From Elmis aenea (taxonomy: Eukaryota > Arthropoda > Insecta > Coleoptera > Elmidae): a DNA stretch of 64,000 nucleotides. Position 1 is the first letter of the stretch, and the number at the start of each line of letters is the position of its first letter. Of the stretch, positions 11,287 to 22,343 are shown piece after piece. The position numbers were made by a program, and so were the translations under genes. Below the pieces are notes generated by a model. The model ran no database searches. It worked only from the letters and a program-made list of their open reading frames with translations, and was not told the DNA's origin. The stretch lies in contig OX393581.1 of NCBI GenBank assembly GCA_947652605.1, positions 32,234,788 through 32,298,787 on the forward strand, written 5' to 3'.

Positions 11287-11467
11287 ACAAGTGATTTTTG
11301 TACGACACGATTCGTACCTTTAAAATCGGTTGATACCTTGTTAAATAGTTGAATTAATCATTTTTCCCTCCCCAATGTTTATAACCATCTTTCTGCAAGG
11401 ATGCAAATGTGGCTGGAGATTTCAGAAACCTCTGGATGTTAACTCGTATGTTTTGAAACTGGGTTAC

Positions 11468-11661
11468 TTAAAGTAACTTAGATCCAGGTATTTTATCTCT
11501 CCCGCAGGAACCCATGAAGAATGCACGTCGTGAGTGGATATATTCAACATTTTATTTACTGGATGTTTATAACTATGGTATAACAACCACAACTGTTTTT
11601 CTTGTGTACTTGCAAGCAAAACCGTTTCTGGTATGAGTTTTGCGTGGTGAACTTTATGGTC
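11468..11661 (-). pseudogene. Unrecognised coding-like stretch, possible exon
   Basis: On the minus strand, 64 codons are open between an acceptor-like CCATAG and a donor-like GTAACC. The translation includes KLIPETVLLASTQEKQLWLL and HPVNKMLNISTHDVHSSW, whose residue use looks protein-like rather than AT-driven. Stops just outside suggest either a single exon or a decayed element. I do not recognise the family; a retroelement remnant or a pseudogene are both possible. Confidence 0.3.
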
Positions 11662-12389
11662 CTATGGATTACTAATGCCGAAGTTTTCTGGGCAGCACAC
11701 AATCTTATTGATTCATTTTACAATTCGTCTTAAATAAGTAATGCATCAACTGAAATTTTTATTTAGTTTGCATTTTTTGAAAATAGTTATTACTGACATG
11801 CGCGTCCGTTAAATATTTCTTGAAAATTGTTTAAATATTAGTCGTGCCCTTTAATCAATATCAAATTATGAAAGTATATGTTTTCATACTTAATTATGTA
11901 TAAAAAGCAGCGATAATTTTTTCACATTAAAAATGTACTGCGGTATTTAGATAATTAGAGATCAAGGTTTTCAAAGCTAAAGTAAATTCGTTGTGAGTTT
12001 ATACGGATGAATATAAAATTTGTATATAGGTACTTGTGCTTTTTACAGAAGTTGAAAGATATAAATTAAAATTGTCACGATACTCTTAAAATTGCATATA
12101 TTTTAAAACAGTCTGTTTTACAATTAGGTATCATACATATTTCAATTTTAAATACTTGAATGTAGGTAAATACTTCATCTGTCCCGAAATAAGTGTCCGA
12201 TTACTGTATTTGCTGGATCTTAATTGTATTTTAAAACGTAAATTGTAATTGTTTATAACGTCAAGTAAAATATGTCAAAAGTGACATTTGTGCATAGTCA
12301 GAAAGTTTAAACACGTTAGCTCGGCTTTTGGATCGTTATTTTAAAAACATACTTTATCTTGCCATTTTAAACAATACCGGTGTAGACAC

Positions 12390-12545
12390 TAGGGGTGGGC
12401 GATATATCGGAATATCGATATTTTAAGGGCTTTTTTTTTTTTTTTAGGTCACCAGTCTCTTTTTTCACTTTTTTACCGACTTTTTTAGCTTCGCGCCGCT
12501 TTTATATCGATATTCGATATCGAAATTTGGAATCGCCCACCCCTA
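12390..12545. mobile_element. hAT-type MITE (156 bp) with 8-bp TSD
   Basis: The ends are TAGGGGTGGGCGATATATCG and the inverse GCCCACCCCTA. GTAGACAC is duplicated exactly on both sides (12382-12389 and 12546-12553). TAGGGGTGGGC termini and an 8-bp duplication are characteristic of hAT MITEs. It contains a T tract and ATCGATATT repeats. Confidence 0.9.
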
Positions 12546-12556
12546 GTAGACACATC

Positions 12557-12667
12557 ATGAACAGTGAAGAAGTTCCTGTAGTTGCACCACAAAGAAAAAA
12601 GCTTAATCTGTCACAGAAAAGCGTCAAAGTGTGTACCATTACCTGCTATAAGAAAGTTGGTGCATGA
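12557..12667 (+). pseudogene. Short ORF, possible transposase N-terminus
   Basis: Once the MITE at 12390-12545 is discounted, this ORF sits about 170 bases inside the TAAGTGTCCGAT end. It reads MNSEEVPVVAPQRKKLNL and SQKSVKVCTITCYKK, then meets sequence of another repeat (GTTGGTGCATGA) and stops. Likely the start of an element-encoded protein cut by insertion; family not recognised. Confidence 0.3.
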
Positions 12668-12935
12668 GAAATTTTAAGCATCACTCATGAATATTTCAAA
12701 AATCGCTTAAAATCTAGTGTCCTATGACTGTTTATTAAACTTTTTTAAATTTCAAAATTTGTTTTAGACCATGCACCAACTTTTATTAAGAATAACATTT
12801 TCTGAGAAATCGATAATAAATTTTTTGTTCCATTTGTGCAGACAAAAATTTTTACCAAATCGGACACTTATTACATTTAATTGGTTTTTTTTTTTTCAAT
12901 GAAATGAAAAAAGAATCTTGGTAGGTACCGAAAAG

Positions 12936-13125
12936 CAGGGCCGTTCACAGAAAATTCGGGCCCCGGGGAAGCAATAGACAACGGGCCCCCCATTACTCTT
13001 AGAAAGATTTAAATTTAATTTTAGTAGTATTTGTAAACAAAATGTTGTGTATTAGCTCGAATCCGGGCCCCCTTGGCAACACCGGGCCCCGGGAATTAGT
13101 CCCCCCTCCCCTGTGATAGACCCTG
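12936..13125. mobile_element. hAT-type MITE (190 bp), GC-rich, 8-bp TSD
   Basis: Begins CAGGGCCGTTCAC and ends AGACCCTG; CCGAAAAG is duplicated on both sides (12928-12935 and 13126-13133). The interior contains inverted blocks around GGGCCCCGGGG and CCGGGCCCCGGG. The exact TSD makes the boundaries secure. Confidence 0.88.
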
Positions 13126-13133
13126 CCGAAAAG

Positions 13134-13740
13134 TAAAGTCACTTTTGCGAGGTTTATGGGTCTGTTGCTTAATGATAAGCGATGGCGCAGATTTTTAAAA
13201 GAAGTGAGAACCAATATCCATGATGAAGTGTCCCACCGATTGTCATAACAGACTTTGGCATGATAATCGGCGAGAATCGTCGTATCACGATTTCAGGACT
13301 TACTACAGAATTTCCAGAAGTTCACGCTTAGTGATTTATGATATTGTGATAAAAAAGCTGGCCTACAAAAACTGTGTCCCCTATGAGTGTCAAAAACAGT
13401 GGCCCACTCAGGATTTAATCTTGGGGGCGCCCGGTTGAACAAAATATTTTTATTCCAAAGGGTACTGCCCCCCGGGGGTCAAAAATACTAACGAAATAAA
13501 TCAGTTCAACAATGTTTGCGACGTTATGATAATGAAGGTGATTTTGTGCCACATTGTGACAGAAGGTAAAACCTGAATTTTCTACTCAAAATTTGATTCA
13601 CAGCAAGAGCTGATGCAATAGCGACCAACCAGTTTAAGTCACTGGCGACAGATTTCTAAGACATGGATATAAAAACACTGGTGCCGAAGTAAAAAAAATG
13701 CATGGAAGTCAATGGCTAATATGTGGAAAAATAAAGGATG
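13134..13740 (+). pseudogene. Mariner transposase pseudogene, internally deleted
   Basis: Fragments in changing frames resemble a mariner DD34D transposase in order: VIYDIVIKKLAYKNCVPYEC near 13345-13400 (compare the conserved ...LGYRKLCARWVPK), RYDNEGDFVPHCDRR near 13520, and a C-terminal LATDF.DMDIKTLVPK then KCMEVNG.YVEK near 13645-13735, the usual mariner ending. The catalytic central part is missing. A hAT-like fragment (about 13398-13490) interrupts it. Several in-frame stops show it is dead. Confidence 0.65.
13398..13490. mobile_element. hAT-like terminal fragment inside mariner pseudogene
   Basis: Starts CAGTGGCCCACTCAGGATTT, resembling the CAGTGGCGNA ends of hAT MITEs, and is GC-rich around GGGGGCGCCCGG. 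The mariner reading frame resumes after it. No clear right end or TSD found. Confidence 0.4.
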
Positions 13741-15060
13741 TCTGTATTTATTTTTGTTTGTAATTAATTATTTTAATCTACTGTGATTTTTTCTTAATTG
13801 CTGATGTAATGTTAATCGATTTGTACAAGTCACTTAATAAAAAAATGGTTTTATCCAAAAAAAGTGATTATAAAAAGTGTATTCTGAATGATTTACGTAG
13901 TAGTGTTTCTATACTAGGCGTTCGTTCTATTTGGTACAAAAATATCGCAGTTATGTCCGGCGCAACCGGAAATGACTAAAAGTTCATATATCCTTAATTA
14001 GCCGCGTATCATGCATACATTATATGTTAACAATTTCGTTGTTTAAATTACCATTTCCAAAATTTTTGGCTCCTTTATTTTACACGCACAATATTATGTC
14101 AAATACTAATTTTTTTACGTGTCAAGAATCTGTATGATACTTATTATAAAAGCAAGCAAATAGTTTGGGCGTTACTGACAGTGTGTTTTTATAATAAATA
14201 TGTCTTACGAGTGGACGAAAAATATGAAATTCGTCTGGCTGCTAGTTGCGTGCCGGCGATATTAGTAAAACATAGGGCTTAAATAATATAAATACATCTG
14301 TACTTCCCCATGAATACAACTTATAATTATTATAAGGAAAGAAAATGTTCAGGTGACCCATATCGGCTTATAAATTATTAAAAGTACTCCACAGTATGCT
14401 ACTACAGAAACAAAACAGCGATAAACTACGTACAGTTAGTTGGATAATTCATTAAGCATTATTATTTAATTATTCATTAATTATCTCTCAGTTTATATTT
14501 ATATAACACGACATGTATATTGTGCATTTTGTCATTTTTTTTGCTAAAGTTGATGATCGGTAATAATGAAATAGTTTTCATGAAGTTTGTGAATCGATTT
14601 TGCCCAAGAGTATCAAACAGTTAATTTTTAATGAAAAATGCATGTGAACTAGTAATCATTTGACAATTATGGAAGTTTCGTACAAGTTTTTTTTTTTGCG
14701 CTTATCGTTGTCCAGAGTTCCAGACACTGATGTTGCGTACTTATTTTTAAATCGTACCATGATTTTAGCAAAAGTTAGGTTAATTCTTTTCGACAGGTAA
14801 CCCCGCTGCAGCATGCCTAAAAAATTACGAAAAAATAATACACTTAATTCGGGCCTCTCCAGAGAACTCACAATGTAAAAGATAGAGATTTGGTTAAATA
14901 ATAGAGTTCAATTCGTGGTAATATTCAGAAGTTTTGAAAAATACATAGTAAACTTATAGGCAAAAAATGTAGATATTATAATTTGTTGAATTGATTTTTT
15001 TTTCTGCGTCCGTCCGGAAAATCAGTTGTTTCCGATCAATTTTTAGGCTGGAAAATACAT

Positions 15061-15160
15061 CTTTACTGGCCTAGACCAGAAAGTAACTGGTTGCCATGGT
15101 AATGAGTTGTCTTTACCGGCCTAGGCCGGAAAGTATCTGGTTGTCATGGTGATGAGTTGT
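15061..15160 (+). repeat. Tandem duplication, 2 x 50 bp
   Basis: Two adjacent 50-bp units (15061-15110, 15111-15160) share CTTTACTGGCCTAG, AGAAAGTAACTGG and CATGGTAATGAGTTGT with a handful of substitutions. Each unit holds a GTTGCCATGGTAAT-like motif resembling an RFX X-box. An inverted relative of GACCGGAAAGT occurs at about 15397-15408. Confidence 0.7.
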
Positions 15161-15243
15161 TTTGTTGATTTGCGCTGTCAAACAAGCCTCATTATACCAC
15201 CAAGCGAGTTTTCATCTGTAGTTTGTTAAGTTATTGTTTAATT

Positions 15244-15390
15244 ATGGATGGTGACGATAGTGACTTTGGAGTTAGTGGCGGTCACAGAAAAAATATTGTA
15301 CGTAACATACCCGTAAAGTGTCTTTATTGGACTCGTATGCTTTCAGGACTCACCTACGGCTCGTCTCAAAACTGCCAACTCGTCCAGTAA
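15244..15390 (+). CDS. Small ORF (48 codons), unknown
   Basis: ATG after a TTTAATTATGG context opens 48 codons beginning MDGDDSDFGVSGGHRKN. It lies directly downstream of the duplicated X-box-like block, as a first exon would lie downstream of a promoter, and a GTACGTAAC stretch inside could be a donor. It may be the 5' end of a mobile-element gene or chance. No domain recognised. Confidence 0.25.
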   Translation: MDGDDSDFGVSGGHRKNIVRNIPVKCLYWTRMLSGLTYGSSQNCQLVQ

Positions 15391-17930
15391 AGTACCACTT
15401 TCCGGTCTTGTTACGTAAATAACTATTGTTTAAATTATAGTTTCTAGTTTTACAATTAATACTCAAAATTTTTGTAAGTTGTTATAATTTTAAAAGCCAA
15501 ATAAAGTAGCTATTAGTTTTTTTCATATATACCATACCAAGTCACAAAGATATAACGGTGAACTTTTGATTTTCTTGTAAGCGCCATGTTAAATATTTAC
15601 CTGAATAGATATAATTACTTTTACCCTTTCCTATGGTATGTTACTTGTACTAAATAAATTTTTAAAAAATTTACCGTAGTCGGCGAATATATTGTTTTTG
15701 AGCAAATAACGATTTCTATATTTTACTTTATATAATCGCTATGTGTCAGTGTAATCGGATAGGAGGCTTTTGTTTAGTTGGAATAGGTTTATTTATGAAT
15801 TTTTTTCATAACAAGTGATGTATCGTTTAATAGATAAAAACAAATGCTATTGCATTATGTTAATATCCAAAATTTAATACTTGTTTAAAACTAAGCATAA
15901 TTTAAACAATTTGATAAAGTCCTAATTTGGAGTATGAAATTATATTTATGAACTAAACTTTATCTTTGAGAGAAAAATATCACCAAAAAAAATAACTACT
16001 CATTTTAAAAAAATTCTGAATATGACTACAAATTAAACCGTATTTCACGTTAGAATTTGCTTATTTGCTTATTTAACCAAATCCCTATCTCTTATAATAA
16101 ACGAAATCTTCATAGTGGTCTGAAATCTGCATACAAAGATCTATCAAAAAAAAGCAAATTAAACCAGATTACTGATTTTGAAAAAGACTAAAAGATAAAT
16201 CGAGATGTTGCGGAAGAGAAAAACTAGTTTTTGATAGCTGTAAGAAAAATCTGTGTAATATTTTTCTGGTACGTGACCATTATTTTTGTATTGGGTAATA
16301 GGGTTTCGCACTATACAACATTTTATGAAAACCCAAGTACAGTGTCGTGAGAGGGTTACCTGCATAAAGTTAGAATTTTTTGTTACATCTAAAAACCGAT
16401 TGATGTTTAGAGAAAAAATGTACTAAATTTTTCTAGCTAACCGAGTTAAAGAACGGCGTATACAAATTGGCTAAGGTGGAACCTAAAAGACGAAAGATAC
16501 TTAAACCAATAAAAACAACAAATATTTTATGCATCGCAAAAAAAAACAACAACAAAAGAACTGTTTTTCCGAAAATGATCAAATTTGCATTTAGTTACAT
16601 TATTTGCATAAAAATTATTTCTCTTGGGCATTCTCTGTTTTTAACAGCATTACGTCTTTATGAGAACCGTCCTCTGTTTTTTTTAGAATCAATTCATATA
16701 CATGTTTTAAATGATTTTGACATAGGCCTATATTGACAGGTTTTATTATAAATTTTTTTTCCTGAATTTATATTGAAATTATGAATTGTTTGTGAGAAAA
16801 ATTATCAGGAGTAAGTTCTGCGATTTTATAAAAATTACGACGATTATAAATAAGCGCTCATGTTGGTTTTGTTTTACGTTGAATATTTTATGTAAAATTC
16901 CTATTTAAAAATAATTTTTTAAATGTATATAGTATGCTGTAATGTTGGGGCATTAAAATGTGTTATTTTTGATTTTATTTTGATGAGATATACCTACGGC
17001 TTATTTTCCATATTCCATATTTGTGTACAAAAATTATTAAAATGAGTTTTTTTTTTTTTTCATATCTGCAATCTTATGCTAATAAACATGCTGTTTTGAT
17101 ATGTTTATTTTCCAAATGAATTTGCATATCTTAAAAATTAAAATTTAAAAAAAATCAAACCGCTTTATATTTATATCCTAATGCTAAGTAAGCATTTATA
17201 TATTTAAATGCTGTTTTACATCCAACCAAAAACTAACATTTCAATGTAATAAAAAGGTAACGGCAATAAATTTGTAATATTTTTCAAGATATTTTATAAC
17301 ATTTTATTATTTAATATTATTGTCAAATTCTGGTAAAACAAACCGGTTCCAAAAAATAAATAAATTTAGGGTTAACTACAAAATTAAAATAAAAAAAATA
17401 ATTCCCACCTGAGTTTGTTTATTGTATTGAATAGTTTTGTAAAACACCTTAACGTAACACTAAAACACTGAAAACTGAGCTTTCTTAAAAGGTTTCATCC
17501 GTTTATAAAGCTGTCTCCCCTCTTCTTTATTAGCCATGCAGGAAACCAATAGTCCAGTAATTACTTTACAATATATTAGAATTTAAAACTTTACTGGATA
17601 CTAAATGTAACCATCTATGATTGAAATGTTTGTGTGCACATAGCATTTGGATTAAAAAAATGCTAATACTTGAAACACAAAATAATGACTAAAAAAACTT
17701 ATTAAAATGAATAAGAAGATAAAAAATTTGATTTATAGTATTTATTGTAATTTTAGGCACATTGTTGGACTATAAACATTTTCTTAATGCAACTTTTTTT
17801 TTAAAATGCTGATATAATAACTCAGCAGTTTTAAAATTTCATTACATTTTGGGTAGTTTTTGTTTTCATGGCAATGCTGATGTTACACAAGATGTACCAA
17901 TAGTGTGTCATATTCACATGTTTTTGAAAT

Positions 17931-17972
17931 AACAAAATTGATGATGGTCGAAATTAGACGAAACGTTTGTTA
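17931..17972 (+). ncRNA. Degenerate hammerhead-like motif
   Basis: Same layout as the segment at 2759: TTGATGA (one change from CTGATGA), a bulged T, a short helix II (GTC/GAC), GAAAC, then GTT. The outer helix is AACAAA (17931-17936) with TTTGTT (17966-17971). The C-to-T change in the core would probably abolish activity. Downstream sequence is AT-rich with no recognised element. Confidence 0.25.
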
Positions 17973-18554
17973 AAAAATCTTAATATATCTTATGTTAAAT
18001 ATAGAAAACATACAGTTCCTTCAAGAAAATGCTTTTATAACTGCAACTGCAATGTACTAAAAACAAAGAAAATATCGCCAAAAACGAATTTATTATTGAT
18101 TAAATTCAGCGCCATATTACTTTGCCCCAATTATTCGACTTTATATTTCTCGAATTTGGGACACCCTGTATGTAGTAATCATGGACCGATACCTAAATCG
18201 AACCCGAAAAAATATCATCTCCGAACTATCTACGTTGCTGAACTTGTATCCAAGACCAAGCCAATTTTTAAAACGTTGTCCTAAACCTGATTCGTAATAA
18301 AACAGAATTTCTAAACCGTACGAAAAATATATTTATAAAGTAGAGAACCAAAGCTGATTTTTTATACTAATAAATAGATGTTTATTTTTGAAACTAATTA
18401 TTACGTACTGAGATGCTGAGATAATTGAAAAAGTTACATTTTCAATGAAAAACATGGTTGACTTTTACATTTAAAAATATCTACATTTACTGTTTTTAAT
18501 GATACATTGTTAACTATATTTAATTGCATGTAGGTACAATCTGTAAATAATTAA

Positions 18555-19165
18555 CCTCTTAAGCTGTTATGCCGAATAAAATCGTCATCGGCCTTGGTCA
18601 TGAATAGCGACTATGCCGTACATATTCGCTTTGAGTAAAATTGTGTATATCTTATTGTATTTGACGAAAACGTACGCTTGCTTTACTTCAGTCATTACAT
18701 ATAGGATCACTTTATGACGTCAACTATTTAGTTTGTTCGAAACCGTTTCCAGCGCCATTTGCCGATATTTACTATGTGTTCTGTGCTTCAAAAAAGTAAT
18801 AAGAAAAGAAAATTGTTATTGGTGTGCAATTTGCAGCACGGGCCTTTGCCTGAACCTTGCTTTAAAGATTTTCATACCAAAAATTAAATTTTTGAAAACT
18901 TTATACTGTTTTGTAATATTTTTAAAAACATGCCAAGTGGATAATTATGCATTGTTGTGTGATATTATATGTTGTATACACTATAAAAACGTAAAATTGT
19001 AAATAACTCTTACATTTTATAAATTTTTTATTCATATTTTCAATACAATGAATATTACGTAAAAGATTTTTTATGCAATGGTAATGACGTAAATACTCGC
19101 TAGCGGTCTAGAGTTCGTATCGCTGTGAAAGGCCTCGCGCGCAGAGGCTGTGTCCACTTAAGAGG
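18555..19165. mobile_element. piggyBac-like element, internally deleted (611 bp)
   Basis: TTAA flanks both sides (18551-18554 and 19166-19169), with 9-bp terminal inverted repeats CCTCTTAAG/CTTAAGAGG. TTAA duplication is diagnostic of piggyBac. The interior retains the 3' end of a transposase gene (18733-18887), so this is a deletion derivative of an autonomous element, not a de novo MITE. Confidence 0.82.
18733..18887 (+). pseudogene. piggyBac transposase C-terminal cysteine-rich domain, frameshifted
   Basis: The frame from 18733 reads LLCVLCFKKVIRKENCYWC and then AICSTGLCL, the C-x2-C ... RKE(T/N)xYxC-x2-C ... LC pattern of the piggyBac C-terminal zinc-binding domain. A one-base frame change near 18854 is needed to reach PCFKDFHTKN followed by TAA at 18885-18887, the standard piggyBac ending. 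This domain normally binds the element's terminal repeats. The upstream catalytic DDD part is absent. Confidence 0.7.
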
Positions 19166-19169
19166 TTAA

Positions 19170-20098
19170 AAAACACCCTATTAAACTACAGTGCCAAGAA
19201 CATAGGAAAAAATAAAAGTTCAGGTAAAATGTTGTAAAGTAACAATAGATATTAACGCTTGTTTACAATAAATTAATAAAACATTTTTAATTTTTTTATT
19301 ACTATTAACAACGTTAGAACAGTGATTGACAATTAATGAGGACACTTACAGGGCGGGCTTATAACAAAGGCACCTTACCTTAACTTTCTTCACAAAGGGG
19401 TTGGGGAGTGAACTTAAATGAATCAATTGCAAGTCCTATTTATTAAAAGTATCAAATCAGTTATTAAATTAACTCAATTTATTTAGATACCTAAATTGTT
19501 CATAAGGACAACTCTTCTAGCAAGATTTAGTTCTTCGAAATATTTTTGTTCTCATAGTTTTTTTATATGTCAAAGCCAACTATAATTTGTATTTTTGCTG
19601 AAGAGAGATATTGTTTATTAAAAGTTTAATCAAGTTTGGTTCTTATCATATCTTGTTAAGTCTCATTTTTCCCCTCAACATAAAGCATCACCAAGTTGTC
19701 TTTTACAGCTTAGAAGTTCCCAAGGATAGTCTGAAGTTTCGGAAAAAAATTATATTTAATTAAATTTTGTTCTAGTCGTTATGCTGTGTACAAAATTACA
19801 CAGTTTATTTTTGGGTCTCTCACGCTTTTGCTAAAGAATCGCAAAAAATACATTTCAAAAGTTTTATTTTGTTGTTTATGTTTTTTAATATCACTGACAA
19901 TTTGGTATGTTTCAGGTAATATTATATTTGCAGAGAGCACTAAGCGGTATTGTCTCTAAAAAAAAGTATTTATGTACCTATAGCTTTTAATGTTCTGTGT
20001 AGGTAGCATTTAGTATTTCTATATAGCATTTTCTGTACATATAGCACTTGGGTTTAGAAATCGAGCAATTCATTTGTTCTGATGTTTTTCCTACTGTT
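19170..20098. other. Noncoding, nothing recognised
   Basis: AT-rich sequence between the piggyBac and hAT elements. No ORF, inverted ends or repeats that I can support. Confidence 0.5.
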
Positions 20099-20106
20099 TC
20101 TTAGAC

Positions 20107-21558
20107 CAGCGTTTCTCAAACTATGGGTCGCGACTAGTGATTGCAATACCGGACCAAAATTACGATACCGGTATTCGGTATTTATTCGCAAGTAATACCG
20201 GTATACCGATATTAATACCGGTATTGCTTTTTTTTTAAAAGTATTAATTTTGAAAATACAATATATGCATTTTACACATATGTACAATGTACATATAGTA
20301 AGTATAATGTCAAAACACAAATATACATAAAATAAAGAAACTTAAAAAATTACATAATCTGTAAAAAAATATGGACACAAAAAACTGAAGATATACAGGA
20401 TAATTGATTGGGACCGGGCATTAAAAATATATGAGGAATGAAAGAGGGTATTGATCTGAAATGTTGGTTATGACTATAATGGCATATGATCTGTTTAATG
20501 AAAATATTTTCAAGATGGCGACCCTTCCGGAAATACCGGAAGTTGACGTTTACTTTCTTATTTCAAATACAATGGTCTATTTTTTATTGCATTTTTGGAT
20601 TTAACACGTTATTTTAGAGGGACTATTAATAGCATACCCTAAACCTAAGTGCAGTCGTTTTTTAGATTTTTGGACTTTTTTGAAATTTTTTGATTTTCAT
20701 CGTGATGCGTAATATTATCTATCGCCGCCATTTTTTAAGAGAAAACGCTTAAATTTAGACTATGCATAGAAGAATTTTTGCAATCGATGCATTACTTACA
20801 GGGTGTCCAAAATTTAATTTTCTTTAAATACAATTTCAGACCAATAAAACTCGTTTTTTTTCAAATACAATGCCCAAATTTTTTTTTCATTTTCTAATTC
20901 AAAAGTAAATTCTACATCAATCTGTTTTAGCGTATCCTATACCTATCTGCAATAATTTTCGAGTTATTAAGAATTTTTGATAAAGTTAAGAGAAATTGCA
21001 ACATTTTTTAATAGTAAGCCTTGGAAATGACAACAAATATTCCAATATTGCAATATTCCTTCGTCTTCTAATAATATCATCTCTTTTTTAATTAACTTAA
21101 ATACATCATTTTGTGGCACAATTTTGTGTTTTGCATTTATTGCTATTTTTTTATTTATGGCAGACTGCAATTATAAGATAATAAAAATCAAGTTAAAAAA
21201 AATAATTAATACCGAATACCGGTATAGACCATCAAATGAGACGGTATTTCGGTATTGTAAAATGGCACGGTATACCGGTATTCGGTATACCGGTATTGCA
21301 ATCACTAGTCGCGACCCAAAATTGGGTCTTGTTAAATTTTTATTGGGTCGCGGAACGGAACTGTTTTGATAAAAATACAAAGAAAAATAAAAACAAAAAA
21401 TAAAAATTTAAATTTCTGTTTTAAAATGCTTTAAAATGACATTTCTAAAAATATTTTTTCAAAAATTTTCTTGCGGGGATGGAGACTCCCCCCATGGGCC
21501 GTACTCTCATTTCTAGAAAATTATTTGGGTCGCGTGTTTAAAAGTTCGAGAAACGCTG
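20107..21558. mobile_element. hAT element (CAGCGTTTCTCAAAC ends) with 8-bp TSD
   Basis: The left end is CAGCGTTTCTCAAACTATGG and the right end GAGAAACGCTG. TCTTAGAC is duplicated at 20099-20106 and 21559-21566. The interior GGGTCGCGACCC-type sequence is split by a second hAT insertion at 20135, so without it the outer element would be about 270 bp. Confidence 0.9.
20135..21307. mobile_element. Nested hAT-type element (1.17 kb), 8-bp TSD GTCGCGAC
   Basis: The ends TAGTGATTGCAATACCGG and CCGGTATTGCAATCACTA are perfect inverses. GTCGCGAC is duplicated at 20127-20134 and 21308-21315, taken from the outer hAT element. Subterminal regions are arrays of ACCGGTAT palindromes. The centre (about 20390-21170) is AT-rich and includes a TTACAGGGTGTCC-like end near 20798, so a further element may be inside; I cannot delimit it. 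Confidence 0.88.
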
Positions 21559-21660
21559 TCTTAGACTATGAAGTGACGTAGGTAATTAAAAACTGTACTA
21601 TTTTAATTAAATGGCACAGTAATGGTTAATTTAAAAACATTTTAAATATCATTTTCAAAA

Positions 21661-21897
21661 TTAATAATCATCACAATTCACGTAAACTATTACCCTGTCA
21701 CCTTTAATACTGTAGTCTTTGTTTAAAATTACATAGGAAAAAAGTACTTCACTTGGAGTTTCTGTTTTTCTGCATGTTTCTCGACAATTAAAAACTTTTC
21801 CATTGACGACGCCACATGCACATATTTCATTATTTATGAATGAGCTCTTGACTGAACTGAAATCATATAATCGTATTTTTTCGATTTTTACAGTTAT
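21661..21897 (-). CDS. Cysteine-rich open stretch, candidate terminal exon, unknown
   Basis: The minus strand is open for 78 codons ending at TAA (21661-21663), with no ATG. If TTTCAG at 21857-21862 is an acceptor, the exon is 21661-21856. The translation includes NEICACGVVNGKVFNCRETC, then KTETPSEVLFSYVILNKDYS and GDRVIVYVNCDDY at the C-terminus. Six cysteines and the balanced composition stand out from the AT-driven frames around it. It is not a transposase I recognise and no upstream exon was found. It could be the last exon of a host gene on the minus strand or a decayed element. Confidence 0.4.
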   Translation of the reverse strand: MTVKIEKIRLYDFSSVKSSFINNEICACGVVNGKVFNCRETCRKTETPSEVLFSYVILNKDYSIKGDRVIVYVNCDDY

Positions 21898-21899
21898 TT

Positions 21900-22343
21900 A
21901 AATAGGCGTTTTGTTTTTTGCTATTTGTTTTTACTGTAATGTCATACAGTGGTTTCATTTTATTCTAAAAATATGTATGATAAAAATATTCCATTTTGAT
22001 TTGATATAAATATTTAGTGTCGTTAATTTATTTTCTACCCACGCACTGATGTTGAAGAGGGCATTGTTTTGCACAGAAATAAATTACGGACATAATATAC
22101 ACATAATGGTTTGGAGTTAATCCTCGAACATATTATATTTAATTTTTAGAAATTTCAAATACTAATACAAAAAGTGTGTATTTGAATGTTTTAGTTTAAA
22201 ATATTAAAATTATTAATTTAATATGTGTATTACGTGTCTGAGGTATGGATTCATTGAAGAAGAATTGCAAGAAACAAATCATAATAATACTTTTCTACCA
22301 TATACAGGGTGTTTTATTCTTGAGGCTTTCGCGGCCGTTATCC
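21900..22343. other. Noncoding, left flank of palindrome
   Basis: AT-rich. A TACAGGGTGTTTTATTCTTG start lies at about 22305, close to the palindrome. No gene. Confidence 0.4.

Larger units (their letters stand above)
10217..12189. other. Noncoding region with one degraded coding block on the minus strand
   Basis: Mostly unrecognised AT-rich sequence. The motif ATTCGTC/ATTCGT recurs in 10390-10800 without clear periodicity. GC content rises in 10940-11720, where two minus-strand open stretches are annotated separately. Confidence 0.5.
12190..12870. mobile_element. Candidate Tc1/mariner-like remnant bounded by TAAGTGTCCGAT
   Basis: A 12-bp perfect inverted repeat, TAAGTGTCCGAT at 12190-12201 and ATCGGACACTTA at 12859-12870. 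Between them lie a 36-codon ORF start (12557), a hAT MITE (12390) and an arm of the TTCAAAAAGTCTGCAAC family (about 12650-12840). Short inverted ends alone are weak evidence. Confidence 0.4.
13745..17930. other. Long AT-rich noncoding stretch
   Basis: No convincing gene. Contains a GC-richer island at about 15000-15420 (annotated separately). Open frames at 14656, 16159 and 16467 have A/T-homopolymer-driven composition and no recognisable domain. ATGTCTTACGAGTGG at 14201 begins an 18-codon frame that quickly stops. Confidence 0.55.

Noticed and set aside
14201..14266. MSYEWTKNMKFVWLLVAC as a MADF or transposase start
   Set aside because: Only about 20 codons before a stop and no continuing frame; resemblance too weak to name.
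16467..16736. 89-codon ORF with Lys/Asn runs
   Set aside because: Composition follows A-tracts; no motif, splice context or repeat relation.
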